Part shown: piece by piece, positions 1 through 6,974 of the stretch | How the letters are laid out: each line of letters starts with the position of its first letter | How positions within the stretch are numbered: position 1 is the first letter of the stretch | Assembly (NCBI GenBank): GCA_019417975.1 | Contig: DYCT01000046.1 | Coordinates: 1-10,115, forward strand | Source: Bacteroides sp. | Lineage (GTDB): Bacteria; Bacteroidota; Bacteroidia; Bacteroidales; Bacteroidaceae | Length of the DNA: 10,115 nucleotides | Reading direction: 5' to 3' | Program-made: the position numbers and the translations under genes | The notes under the pieces: model-generated | The model's input: only the letters and a program-made list of their open reading frames with translations | What the model was told of the DNA's origin: nothing | Database searches by the model: none

Positions 1-49
1 CATCTGCCTTACAAGCAGAGGGTCGGCGGTTCGAATCCGTCAACGCCCA
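1..49 (+). tRNA. tRNA-Val (anticodon UAC), 3' part only
   Basis: The window opens inside a tRNA. The anticodon stem pairs 3-7 with 15-19 around the seven-base loop 8-14, whose bases 10-12 read TAC, so the tRNA decodes GUA-type valine codons. A five-base variable loop (20-24) follows. The T arm pairs 25-29 with 37-41 (one G-T wobble) around the canonical TTCGAAT loop at 30-36. Bases 42-48 are the 3' acceptor strand and base 49 is the discriminator A. CCA is not encoded (the next bases are CAAA), so it must be added after transcription. The D arm and 5' acceptor strand lie outside the window, so acceptor pairing cannot be checked. Confidence 0.93.
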
Positions 50-50
50 C

Positions 51-85
51 AAAAAAAGTCAGAAACATTATTTCTGACTTTTTTT
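51..85. terminator. bidirectional intrinsic terminator between tRNA-Val and the NlpC/P60 gene
   Basis: A perfect 15-bp stem pairs 51-65 with 71-85 around a five-base loop (66-70). The stem starts with seven A and ends with seven T, so either strand gives a hairpin followed by a U tract. It begins two bases after the tRNA and lies 18 bases past the stop codon of the convergent NlpC/P60 gene. It can therefore end the tRNA transcript on the plus strand and the long envelope/mutL operon on the minus strand. Confidence 0.9.
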
Positions 86-103
86 ATTTTATCCATATCC
101 TCA

Positions 104-880
104 TCATATTGCAACCCGACGAATCAAACGAAGCTGATGAGTGTAAAAACCACGTTCTTCACTATAAATTCCTTCAGCATCAAGCTTATCGAAATGAACA
201 TTACCGGTGGCATGAAGAATACGTCCATTGTCTGCCACAATGCCTACATGAGAGATATGCCCATCCCCATGATCAAAAAAAGCTAAATCGCCCGGACGTG
301 CATCCGAAAGGAAAGGTACCAACTCGCCTTGTGTAGCTTGTTGAGAAGAGTTACGAAGCAACTGTACCCCATGCATCCGAAAAGCCACTTGAGTCAATCC
401 GGAACAATCTATTCCCAACGCATTCTTTCCTCCCCATAAATAAGGAGAATTTAAAAACTGCATGGCTGTGCGCAATACATCTTTTCCCTGGATAGGACCT
501 ACCAAGTCCGGATTCAAACGAAAACGACCGTCCTTCACCCGAAAACTACCATCCGGGCGGTATTCAGGAAGCAAGCTTCCGCCTGTCAACAACAAATGTT
601 GCCCTGTTTCCTCTTGTACAGCTTCGGCATAGTAAACACAAAGCACCGGTTGTTCCAATGGGTTATAAGCCACATAGGCATCTTCGGAAATCGGAGTCAA
701 CATCTTTGTCGTAACCCATCCTTCATAGCCGTCGGCTTTATTCTTAATCCTTGCCCAAGTTTTATCTGCTTCGTAAACCAAGCAAGCATCTCCGAACAAC
801 AGTTCTGTGGCCATTTCGCCACCATCCTCCGGAGTCAGCCGCAAAGGCACATTCGGAAGATAACACATCGCATAATACAT
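104..880 (-). CDS. SH3b-NlpC/P60 family peptidase, probable cytoplasmic gamma-D-glutamyl-diamino acid endopeptidase (YkfC/dipeptidyl-peptidase VI type)
   Basis: This 258-residue protein has a bacterial-SH3-like N-terminal part (about 1-65), a linker region (about 70-130) and a C-terminal NlpC/P60 cysteine peptidase domain (about 133-250). The catalytic triad is visible: Cys159 in GIDCSGL, His211 in SHVGIV and His223 in LHATG. GGKNALGIDCSG and RPGDLAFF are typical of the family. Known SH3b-NlpC/P60 enzymes of the YkfC/DPP VI group cut between D-Glu and the diamino acid of peptidoglycan peptides with a free N-terminal L-Ala, which supports muropeptide recycling. I infer that role from the architecture. 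No signal peptide or lipobox is seen: the N-terminus (MYYAMCYLPNVPLRL) is already SH3 sequence, which argues for the cytoplasm. The ATG at 878-880 lies 12 bp after the mutL stop; Met5 (866-868) is an alternative start. This is the last gene of the operon, before the hairpin at 51-85. Confidence 0.88.
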   Translation of the reverse strand: MYYAMCYLPNVPLRLTPEDGGEMATELLFGDACLVYEADKTWARIKNKADGYEGWVTTKMLTPISEDAYVAYNPLEQPVLCVYYAEAVQEETGQHLLLTGGSLLPEYRPDGSFRVKDGRFRLNPDLVGPIQGKDVLRTAMQFLNSPYLWGGKNALGIDCSGLTQVAFRMHGVQLLRNSSQQATQGELVPFLSDARPGDLAFFDHGDGHISHVGIVADNGRILHATGNVHFDKLDAEGIYSEERGFYTHQLRLIRRVAI

Positions 881-892
881 AAAACAGACTTA

Positions 893-2734
893 TTAAAAAC
901 GTTTTTCAATTTCTTCTTCGGGAATAATAGTCAATACTGTCTTCCCATCCGGTGTATAATTAGGCATAGAACATGCAAAAAGGTCATCAATCAGCCCACT
1001 CATTTCATCGTTCGTCAAAACCTGTCCATATACTACAGCAGCCGACTTCGCCAACATAAGAGCAAGCGAATTCTGGACTTCCTCTTTTACATCACAACCT
1101 TTCTCCATCGCTGTATTCACCATACTTCGCAACAAATCGACCGGATTCAATCCTTCTATACCGGAGGGGACTCCGTTAATGGCATAGCTACCTCCACCCA
1201 AATCGCTCAAGTCGAAACCGATATGATGCAATTCGGGCAAAATAGATTCTAAAACAACAATCTCTGAAGGAGGGAACTGAATCATCTCCGGAAAAAGAAG
1301 CCCTTGCGAAGCACTTTTCCCACCCTGTAGCCGCTCAAGATATTTTTCAAACAACACACGCACATGTGCTCTATGCTGATCAATCATCATCAGACCGGAT
1401 TTGACAGAAGTTATAATATAGCGTCCTTTCAGTTGATAATGTACAACACTCGTCTCCATCTCACGATGTCCATAAAGAGCCTCCGGCTTAGCCTCAATGT
1501 CCACCTGAGAAGGCAATACTTCCGGCTCCCAATCAGTCTGTCCCTCTGTATGCGACACTCCCTCGTAAAGAGCCTCCCATTCCATATTCTGTTTGGGCCG
1601 TGACGAATAGCTTCCTCTCCCCGATGTATTGAACGGATTATAATCAGTAGGTCCTGTTTCAAAAGAATATTGTGAAACAGGGTTCGTTTCGAAAGCAGGA
1701 ATCTCTGGCCGATCGGTCACATCAAAATCGATAGCCGGCACTGCACTAAACTTTCCTAATGTCTCCTTGACAGCAGCAGCTACAATCTGCCAAATGGCCT
1801 GTTCGTTTTCAAACTTGATTTCAGTCTTTGTAGGATGAATATTTACATCAATATTAGCTGGGTCTATTTCAAAATAAAGGAAATAAGGAATCTGCTCACC
1901 TATCGGAATCAACTGTTCATAAGCATCCATAACCGCTTTATGGAAATATGGATGACGCATATATCGTCCATTCACAAAAAAATACTGATGCGCACCTTTC
2001 TTTCGCGCAGCCTCAGGCTTACCGACAAATCCGGTAACTCGTGTCAACGTGGTATCGGTTTCAAGCGTAAGCAACTGTTGATTCATTTTCTTGCCAAACA
2101 CACTCAGAATACGCTGACGAAGTGTGGTAGCAGGCAAATTGAACATCTCGGCATCGTTGTGATGAAGTGTAAATGCTACACCAGGATGAACCAACACGAT
2201 GCGCTCAAACTCCGTAAGAATAGCATTCAGCTCCGTCTGATTCGTTTTTAAGAACTTACGACGCGCCGGGACATTGAAAAACAGGTTCTTCACAGAGAAA
2301 TTACTTCCTTTTGAACAAGAAACAGCCTCTTGCCCTTCGAACTTAGAACCAGATACGGAAATAAATGTTCCTAATTCTTCCGATTCCATACGGGTTTTTA
2401 AGTCGACCTGTGCCACAGCTGCAATCGACGCCAATGCTTCTCCACGAAAGCCCATGGTCTGCAAAGCAAAAAGATCGGCAGCCTCACGAATTTTCGAAGT
2501 AGCATGACGTTCAAACGCCAGACGCGCATCTGTAGCCGACATACCTTTACCATCATCAATTACCTGAATACAAGTACGTCCGGCATCGGTCACCAATACA
2601 TGTACCTCATGTGCATCTGCATCGATTGCATTCTCTACCAACTCCTTTACAACAGAAGCCGGACGTTGAATCACCTCACCGGCAGCAATCTGATTGGCAA
2701 CCGAATCGGGTAACAAACGAATTACATCACTCAT
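893..2734 (-). CDS. mutL: DNA mismatch repair protein MutL
   Basis: This 613-residue protein is a full-length MutL, the GHKL ATPase that links mismatch recognition by MutS to strand removal. N-terminal ATPase motifs are intact: ELVENAIDA at 31-39 (catalytic Glu31, Mg-binding Asn35), DDGKG at 60-64, RHATSKI at 76-82 and GFRGEALAS at 95-103. VNIHPTK (297-303) marks the transducer domain. A low-conservation linker (about 330-425) leads to the C-terminal dimerisation domain. The metal-dependent endonuclease motif of MutH-less bacteria is altered: the DQHA-x2-E-x4-E site reads DQHRAHVRVLFE (452-463), with Arg455 and Val458 replacing Ala and Glu. The CPHGRP-type motif reads TPDGKT (594-599) and the ACR-type motif has Ala562 in place of Cys. 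Nicking activity is therefore doubtful. The gene lies 12 bp after the small membrane-protein gene and 12 bp before the NlpC/P60 gene, so it is cotranscribed with envelope genes. Confidence 0.98.
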   Translation of the reverse strand: MSDVIRLLPDSVANQIAAGEVIQRPASVVKELVENAIDADAHEVHVLVTDAGRTCIQVIDDGKGMSATDARLAFERHATSKIREAADLFALQTMGFRGEALASIAAVAQVDLKTRMESEELGTFISVSGSKFEGQEAVSCSKGSNFSVKNLFFNVPARRKFLKTNQTELNAILTEFERIVLVHPGVAFTLHHNDAEMFNLPATTLRQRILSVFGKKMNQQLLTLETDTTLTRVTGFVGKPEAARKKGAHQYFFVNGRYMRHPYFHKAVMDAYEQLIPIGEQIPYFLYFEIDPANIDVNIHPTKTEIKFENEQAIWQIVAAAVKETLGKFSAVPAIDFDVTDRPEIPAFETNPVSQYSFETGPTDYNPFNTSGRGSYSSRPKQNMEWEALYEGVSHTEGQTDWEPEVLPSQVDIEAKPEALYGHREMETSVVHYQLKGRYIITSVKSGLMMIDQHRAHVRVLFEKYLERLQGGKSASQGLLFPEMIQFPPSEIVVLESILPELHHIGFDLSDLGGGSYAINGVPSGIEGLNPVDLLRSMVNTAMEKGCDVKEEVQNSLALMLAKSAAVVYGQVLTNDEMSGLIDDLFACSMPNYTPDGKTVLTIIPEEEIEKRF

Positions 2735-2746
2735 ACATTCGCCATA

Positions 2747-3049
2747 CTAAAATTGAACAACCCAACTACCGGTCACCAAATAATGTAAGAAATAAAGAAG
2801 CACTACAATAGCAATCAAAATACGTCCAAAAGCCCAAGGTGCCTTTCCGCTTTCTTTCCGCCTCTTCAGATGCGTAGTACCTTCCACAAATTTTCCACGT
2901 ATATCTTCCGGATTAAACTCTTTCGGTGGAAGCATGCCTAAATCACGTTTTGCATCTTCTTCCATCTTGTCCAACTTCTCCTTCCGCTCATCCACATATA
3001 TATATTCATGGTGGAAACCACGAGGTTTGCGTATGCTAAACATTCCCAT
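2747..3049 (-). CDS. small conserved-type protein with one C-terminal transmembrane segment, function unknown
   Basis: I do not recognise a named family. From the ATG at 3047-3049 the protein has 100 residues. It has a charged, probably helical N-terminal region containing RKPRGFHHEYIYVDERKEKL, a Pro/Glu-rich middle (LPPKEFNPEDIRGKF), a basic patch KRRK at 62-65, and a single hydrophobic helix at about 74-93, ending seven residues later. By the positive-inside rule the bulk should be cytoplasmic, making it a tail-anchored inner-membrane protein; this topology is inferred. Three starts compete: GTG at 3053-3055, overlapping the previous stop as GTGA; ATG at 3047-3049, two bases after that stop; and ATG at 3041-3043. 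I chose the middle one because it is ATG and tightly coupled to the upstream gene. It sits between the LptA-like gene and mutL (12 bp gap), so translational coupling to the LPS-export-type gene is likely. No catalytic motif is visible. Confidence 0.82.
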   Translation of the reverse strand: MGMFSIRKPRGFHHEYIYVDERKEKLDKMEEDAKRDLGMLPPKEFNPEDIRGKFVEGTTHLKRRKESGKAPWAFGRILIAIVVLLYFLHYLVTGSWVVQF

Positions 3050-3051
3050 AA

Positions 3052-4710
3052 TCACTTCCCTTTTTTCTTTAAATCCATATTTGGCAAAGGCGCAGACTTC
3101 CGCTCAGACTTTTTCAGCTCCTGACTGGCGTTCTTACCTCTCCAATGAAAAATATCTTCCTTATCTGTCGGACGAATATATCCAAACCAGGCAAAATTGT
3201 CTAAATACATTTTCTCCGACGGTATCTGGTTCATCGGATAAAGTGTACCGTTCGACTTCGGGCTCATAATCATCTTCTCCATCTTGCGGTCTTTCAGAAA
3301 CATATTCAATACACTGGTTTCCGACACATTCATACCTATCATCGTACTGTCTTTCTCCTCGGGGTAATAAATCACCCGAACAGTACCCAACACATCGACC
3401 TGCCGCACTTCTTTTCCCACAAAATATGCTTTAATCTCCTTGCCACTTACCTGATTGTAATGAATCGAATCTTTCCGTTCAACGGTAAGTGCCTGATTTA
3501 TGATATGAGCCCAATCGATTGTACTATCGTTCATAAATACCCGAATCTCTTCACCCAACAACTGCTGTGCCCCATTCCACACTATCGGGTCGCGATACAT
3601 CACCAAGCAAGAGTCTTTTGAAGAGAAAACAAGCGAATCGCACACGGCTTGAACATCAGGGCGGAAAGCCCGTACCTTATGATAAGCATGCACTTTCTTA
3701 TATGCAGAGTCGGTATCCAGAAAATAGCTAATCATACGTAGCGTGTCGGCATGGACAAACAAGCTGTCTCCTTGCGAATAATCCACCGCCATTGCCCGTT
3801 TCGTAGCCAACGCATTCTGGCGAAGCTCATCATAATAGCAATAATCTCCCACCAGAATATTTTTATTGACCGTATCGTTCATGATAACATTATTGAACGC
3901 TTCGCCAAAACCACGTCGACGGTCATAAAAAAGGCTGTCTCCTGTGAGCATCTTACCCTGATTGGACAAAACTGAACGCATCAGCAACTCTGCCTGCTCG
4001 ACAGACGTATCATAAAAGCCAAGCTCGGAATAAATGTGGTTGTCCTCGCTCACAATATTCGAAGGACCTACGATATTGGCCACCTTGCTGGTTGTATTAT
4101 AACACAACGTATCGGAAGTAAGTGTAAACTTGGGGTTGACCAATTCCACCTCATAATTAAAGACTGCCATTTTAGTAGACGGACTGTATTCTCCCCAATC
4201 GGAAGTCAACACATTGTCGCCATCTTGTAAAGAGCCTCCTTCGAAATAGTAGCCTAAATTTATTACTCTGTCATAATTCAGACTATCCGTCAGCAACACC
4301 GTATTCCGATGCTCCATACGCACATTGTTCCGCACCATGGCTATCTGGCTATTCCCGTCATAAAACAACCGATCTCCATACAAGAACAAGGTATCTCCCT
4401 GGTTCATCTTCACTGCGCCAAAAGCTTCCAGCGAATTGGTTTTATGATAAAAATAAGCGCTATCGCAATACATATAAACGCTGTCATGCCGAAACACAAC
4501 ATTACCTTCTACGATTTGAGCGTCCGGATTCTGGCCTTTATCAAACCGAAGCACATCCGAATGCAACAAATAGACCAACGTCTTTTTGCTTGGCTTATCG
4601 ACAGGAGGAGCTACGCGAGCAAACATACAGACAGCAATCAGGCACAAAACGCCCCCAAGGAGCATTCTGTGCCTGATAGACAAAAATTTATTACGATTTC
4701 TTCTTTGCAT
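3052..4710 (-). CDS. LptA/OstA-family protein, periplasmic, probable LPS transport component
   Basis: This 552-residue protein starts with a basic n-region (QRRNRNKFLSIRHR) and a hydrophobic core at about 16-31, consistent with a Sec signal peptide. The body is a chain of short beta-strand repeats with a D-S/T-L-x-Y/F-D theme: HDSVYMYCDSAYFY (75-88), GDTLFLYGDRLFYD (105-118), TDSLNYD (141-147), SDTLCYN (199-205), GDSLFYD (257-263), GDYCYYD (288-294) and GDSLFVHADTL (314-324). This is the signature of the OstA/LptA beta-jellyroll fold, which forms the lipid-binding groove of the periplasmic LPS bridge. E. coli LptA is about 185 residues, so this version is roughly three times longer. It could span more of the periplasm or stand in for the N-terminal part of LptD, but no outer-membrane beta-barrel end is evident. 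The C-terminus is lysine-rich. The ATG lies 10 bp after the SurA-like gene, in an operon of outer-membrane biogenesis factors. The family call is firm; the exact role is inferred. Confidence 0.85.
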   Translation of the reverse strand: MQRRNRNKFLSIRHRMLLGGVLCLIAVCMFARVAPPVDKPSKKTLVYLLHSDVLRFDKGQNPDAQIVEGNVVFRHDSVYMYCDSAYFYHKTNSLEAFGAVKMNQGDTLFLYGDRLFYDGNSQIAMVRNNVRMEHRNTVLLTDSLNYDRVINLGYYFEGGSLQDGDNVLTSDWGEYSPSTKMAVFNYEVELVNPKFTLTSDTLCYNTTSKVANIVGPSNIVSEDNHIYSELGFYDTSVEQAELLMRSVLSNQGKMLTGDSLFYDRRRGFGEAFNNVIMNDTVNKNILVGDYCYYDELRQNALATKRAMAVDYSQGDSLFVHADTLRMISYFLDTDSAYKKVHAYHKVRAFRPDVQAVCDSLVFSSKDSCLVMYRDPIVWNGAQQLLGEEIRVFMNDSTIDWAHIINQALTVERKDSIHYNQVSGKEIKAYFVGKEVRQVDVLGTVRVIYYPEEKDSTMIGMNVSETSVLNMFLKDRKMEKMIMSPKSNGTLYPMNQIPSEKMYLDNFAWFGYIRPTDKEDIFHWRGKNASQELKKSERKSAPLPNMDLKKKGK

Positions 4711-4720
4711 AAGCCTGCTA

Positions 4721-6088
4721 TTATTTCACCCAATTAGGGTACTTGAAAGTGCAGTTTTTCCAATTCTCGTTAATACGCACATAAGTAGACTTCTGCTTCT
4801 CAACAATCCACTTTTCTATTTTCTCTTCCCGCAACTTATTGATAAGCATATCTTTCAGCTGCTGGTAATCATCGCGCACATTGGCTTTATGCCCGTTCAC
4901 CTTAGAACGCAACCGCACAATGGCGCATACCTCTTTCCCATTCGACTCATTGGTATAGACAAACGGTTCGGAGATTTCGCCCACCTTCAACTTATCCACT
5001 ACTTTAGCAACATCCTGCGGCAATTGCTGCATTTCAAACTTGGATGTTCCGGTATATGGGTTAGGCATCAAGCCGTGATTGTTTCGTGTGTCCTTATCCT
5101 GAGAGATGTAAGTAGCAGCCTGGTCAAACGTAAATTTATCATTGCGAATATCATCTGCAATAGAGTCCAAACGATTCAAAGCATCCAAACGGTCTTTTTC
5201 TGCAATCTTCGGTCTCAAAAGGATATGTCGACAGTTCACACGGTCACCTCGTTTCTCTATCAACTGAATAATATGAAATCCATAATCGGTCTGCACAATC
5301 TTAGACACTTTCTTAGGGTCTGTAAGGTTGAAAGCCACATTGGCAAACTCGGGCATCAACTGTCCGCGTCCCATAAAGTCAAGTTCTCCGCCACGACGTG
5401 CGCTTCCCGGATCTTCGCTATACAACAAAGCCAAAGTAGAGAACTGTGCTTCACCGGAATTGATACGCTCAGTGTACTCACGCAACTGCGCTTTCACTCG
5501 TTCGATTTCTTCAACCGGAATTTTCGGGACCAAAGTTACAATCTGTACCTCTACCTGAGTCGGAATATAAGGAATACTATCTTCTGAAAGACTACTAAAA
5601 TAACGTCTTACTTCGGCCGGTGTAACTGAAATCTCACCTGCTAGCTTTTCTCTCATTCGCTGCACAGTAAGTCCTTGACGTACATTTTCGCGCATTGCTT
5701 CTCGAATCTGTGTCATCGACTTATTAAAATATTCCTCCAGTTTCTCTTTTGTTCCCACCGAACGGATGTAATTATTAATGGTACCTTCTACCTGCTGAAT
5801 CACTTCCGAGTCGCTCACCTCGATACTGTCTATAGCTGCTTGATGCAAAAATAGCTTTTGAATGGCCAACTGCTCCGGAATTACACAATAAGGGTCACCA
5901 TCAAACTTGAATCCTTCATACTGGGCACGAAGTCTTTCTTCTTCAACTTCCGATTTCAAAATAGCCTCATCGCCTACTACCCACACAACTTCATCAATTA
6001 CATTATCTTGCGCCAAAAGCGACTGGGACAATGACATACAAAGCACAAAAGCTACAACTATCAGTCTGTTCATTCTATCAATTCTCAT
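4721..6088 (-). CDS. SurA-like periplasmic peptidyl-prolyl cis-trans isomerase/chaperone with two parvulin domains
   Basis: From the ATG at 6086-6088 the protein has 455 residues: a signal peptide (about 1-27, ending SLSQSLLAQ), a SurA-type N-terminal chaperone region (about 29-170) starting IDEVVWVVGDEAILKSEVE, two parvulin domains (about 177-280 and 284-395) and a helical C-terminal tail. SurA helps unfolded outer-membrane proteins cross the periplasm to the BAM complex. Domain 1 keeps GGELDFMGRGQLMPEF and GFHIIQL (His272) but has Gln182 where active parvulins have the first His. Domain 2 has that His (His288 in CRHILL) but lacks the GG-L-G loop and the final His. The start is uncertain: an in-frame ATG at 6071-6073 also leaves a complete signal peptide and lies four bases after the upstream stop, and the frame stays open to an ATG at 6140-6142. 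I prefer 6088 because the 6142 start would place 18 residues before the signal peptide. The chosen start overlaps the lipoprotein gene by 11 bases. Confidence 0.92.
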   Translation of the reverse strand: MRIDRMNRLIVVAFVLCMSLSQSLLAQDNVIDEVVWVVGDEAILKSEVEEERLRAQYEGFKFDGDPYCVIPEQLAIQKLFLHQAAIDSIEVSDSEVIQQVEGTINNYIRSVGTKEKLEEYFNKSMTQIREAMRENVRQGLTVQRMREKLAGEISVTPAEVRRYFSSLSEDSIPYIPTQVEVQIVTLVPKIPVEEIERVKAQLREYTERINSGEAQFSTLALLYSEDPGSARRGGELDFMGRGQLMPEFANVAFNLTDPKKVSKIVQTDYGFHIIQLIEKRGDRVNCRHILLRPKIAEKDRLDALNRLDSIADDIRNDKFTFDQAATYISQDKDTRNNHGLMPNPYTGTSKFEMQQLPQDVAKVVDKLKVGEISEPFVYTNESNGKEVCAIVRLRSKVNGHKANVRDDYQQLKDMLINKLREEKIEKWIVEKQKSTYVRINENWKNCTFKYPNWVK

Positions 6089-6926
6089 AATAAATAATTC
6101 GATTACGTTTAGAGGCTTTCTCGTACAACTCCTCTTTAACATTCTGCATAAAAGTCACACGCTTAAGATTTACCAAAATATCTTTCACCTCGGCTTTAGC
6201 AAACTCATATGGCTCTTGCTCGCCAACCTTAAGCCATTCTTCTACATGCAAAAAATAATAATTTGCAGTATCTTTCAGTTCAATAGATTTCTCTTTCCCC
6301 AAATGAGCCAAAAGCTCATCGACCGTAAGTGGCATCTTATCGGCCATATCCATAGCAGGCTTCCAACTATCATAGAAATACTCATATTCCACAGCATGCT
6401 GGAAACTGTATTTCTCCAAATTATCTCTGTTTTGTGAAGAATCTTTTTTATACCACTGACGCACTTGAGCAATACCAGGCGACTTCAACGGTATTTTCAA
6501 AAATACTCCTCGTACAAGAGGACGCTCTACTAAGAAAAGCCCTTTATTTGCTTCATAATAAGCTTTCAGTTCGGCATCTGTCAACACATCTGTCAGCTTT
6601 TGCTCAATCATGTTTTGTTGATAGGAATGAACTATCAACGCTCGTCGATAATTCTCCACCAAATCCTCTATCCGGTCATTATCGGGTATATTATTCTTTG
6701 CCTTTTCATAAAGCAAAGCATCTTCTGCCCAATCGCGTATGTAATGCTCCACAAAGAGCAAGCTGTCGTCCGAAGATAAGCCGATAGGAATAACAGCTTG
6801 CAAATCTTCTTTATAAAGAAACTGATCGGCTACTTCAACCAAAGGAGTCCTGCCTTTATGGTCGTGCTTTTGTGCACAAGCAGCAAACAAGCAAAGCAAT
6901 AAAAGTAAAACTTCCTTCGTTTTCAT
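6078..6926 (-). CDS. SurA/PpiC-related lipoprotein lacking a recognisable parvulin active site
   Basis: This 282-residue protein begins with a lipoprotein signal: Lys2/Lys4, a leucine-rich core and lipobox FAAC with Cys17, so it should be lipidated and held in the inner or outer membrane facing the periplasm. The rest resembles the helical chaperone part of SurA/PpiC proteins: an opening strand TPLVEVADQFLYKEDL, long helices at about 55-115, and LTDAELKAYYEANKGLF (115-131), a hallmark of the region just before a parvulin domain. The following segment (RGVFLKIPLKS, 139-149) sits where the first parvulin strand with its conserved His would be, but there is no His and no GG-x-LG loop. Catalysis is therefore unlikely and a holdase role is more plausible; this is inference. 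Between two SurA-type genes, it may partner one of them. AAGGAG (6929-6934) lies only 2 bases before the ATG, closer than a working Shine-Dalgarno normally sits. Confidence 0.85.
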   Translation of the reverse strand: MKTKEVLLLLLCLFAACAQKHDHKGRTPLVEVADQFLYKEDLQAVIPIGLSSDDSLLFVEHYIRDWAEDALLYEKAKNNIPDNDRIEDLVENYRRALIVHSYQQNMIEQKLTDVLTDAELKAYYEANKGLFLVERPLVRGVFLKIPLKSPGIAQVRQWYKKDSSQNRDNLEKYSFQHAVEYEYFYDSWKPAMDMADKMPLTVDELLAHLGKEKSIELKDTANYYFLHVEEWLKVGEQEPYEFAKAEVKDILVNLKRVTFMQNVKEELYEKASKRNRIIYYEN

Positions 6927-6949
6927 ATCTCCTTATTTTACACAAGGTC

Positions 6950-6957
6950 CAAATATA
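6950..6957 (-). promoter_or_regulatory. possible internal Bacteroidota-type -7 box (weak)
   Basis: On the minus strand these bases read TATATTTG, matching the Bacteroides -7 consensus TAnnTTTG. They lie in the 48-bp gap before the lipoprotein gene, about 23 bases upstream of its ATG. No TTTG-type -33 element is seen 19-21 bases upstream. It may be a secondary promoter for the downstream genes or chance in AT-rich sequence. Confidence 0.22.
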
Positions 6958-6974
6958 GCTAATTATCTGTTATA

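Noticed and set aside
596..1252. 218-codon open frame on the plus strand
   Set aside because: It is antisense to the NlpC/P60 gene and the 3' end of mutL, both convincing genes, with no motif of its own.
4586..5587. 333-codon open frame on the plus strand
   Set aside because: It lies antisense to the SurA-like and LptA-like genes, both strongly supported by family motifs. Its translation is rich in His, Ile, Leu and Phe, as expected from antisense of coding sequence, and it has no recognisable domain.
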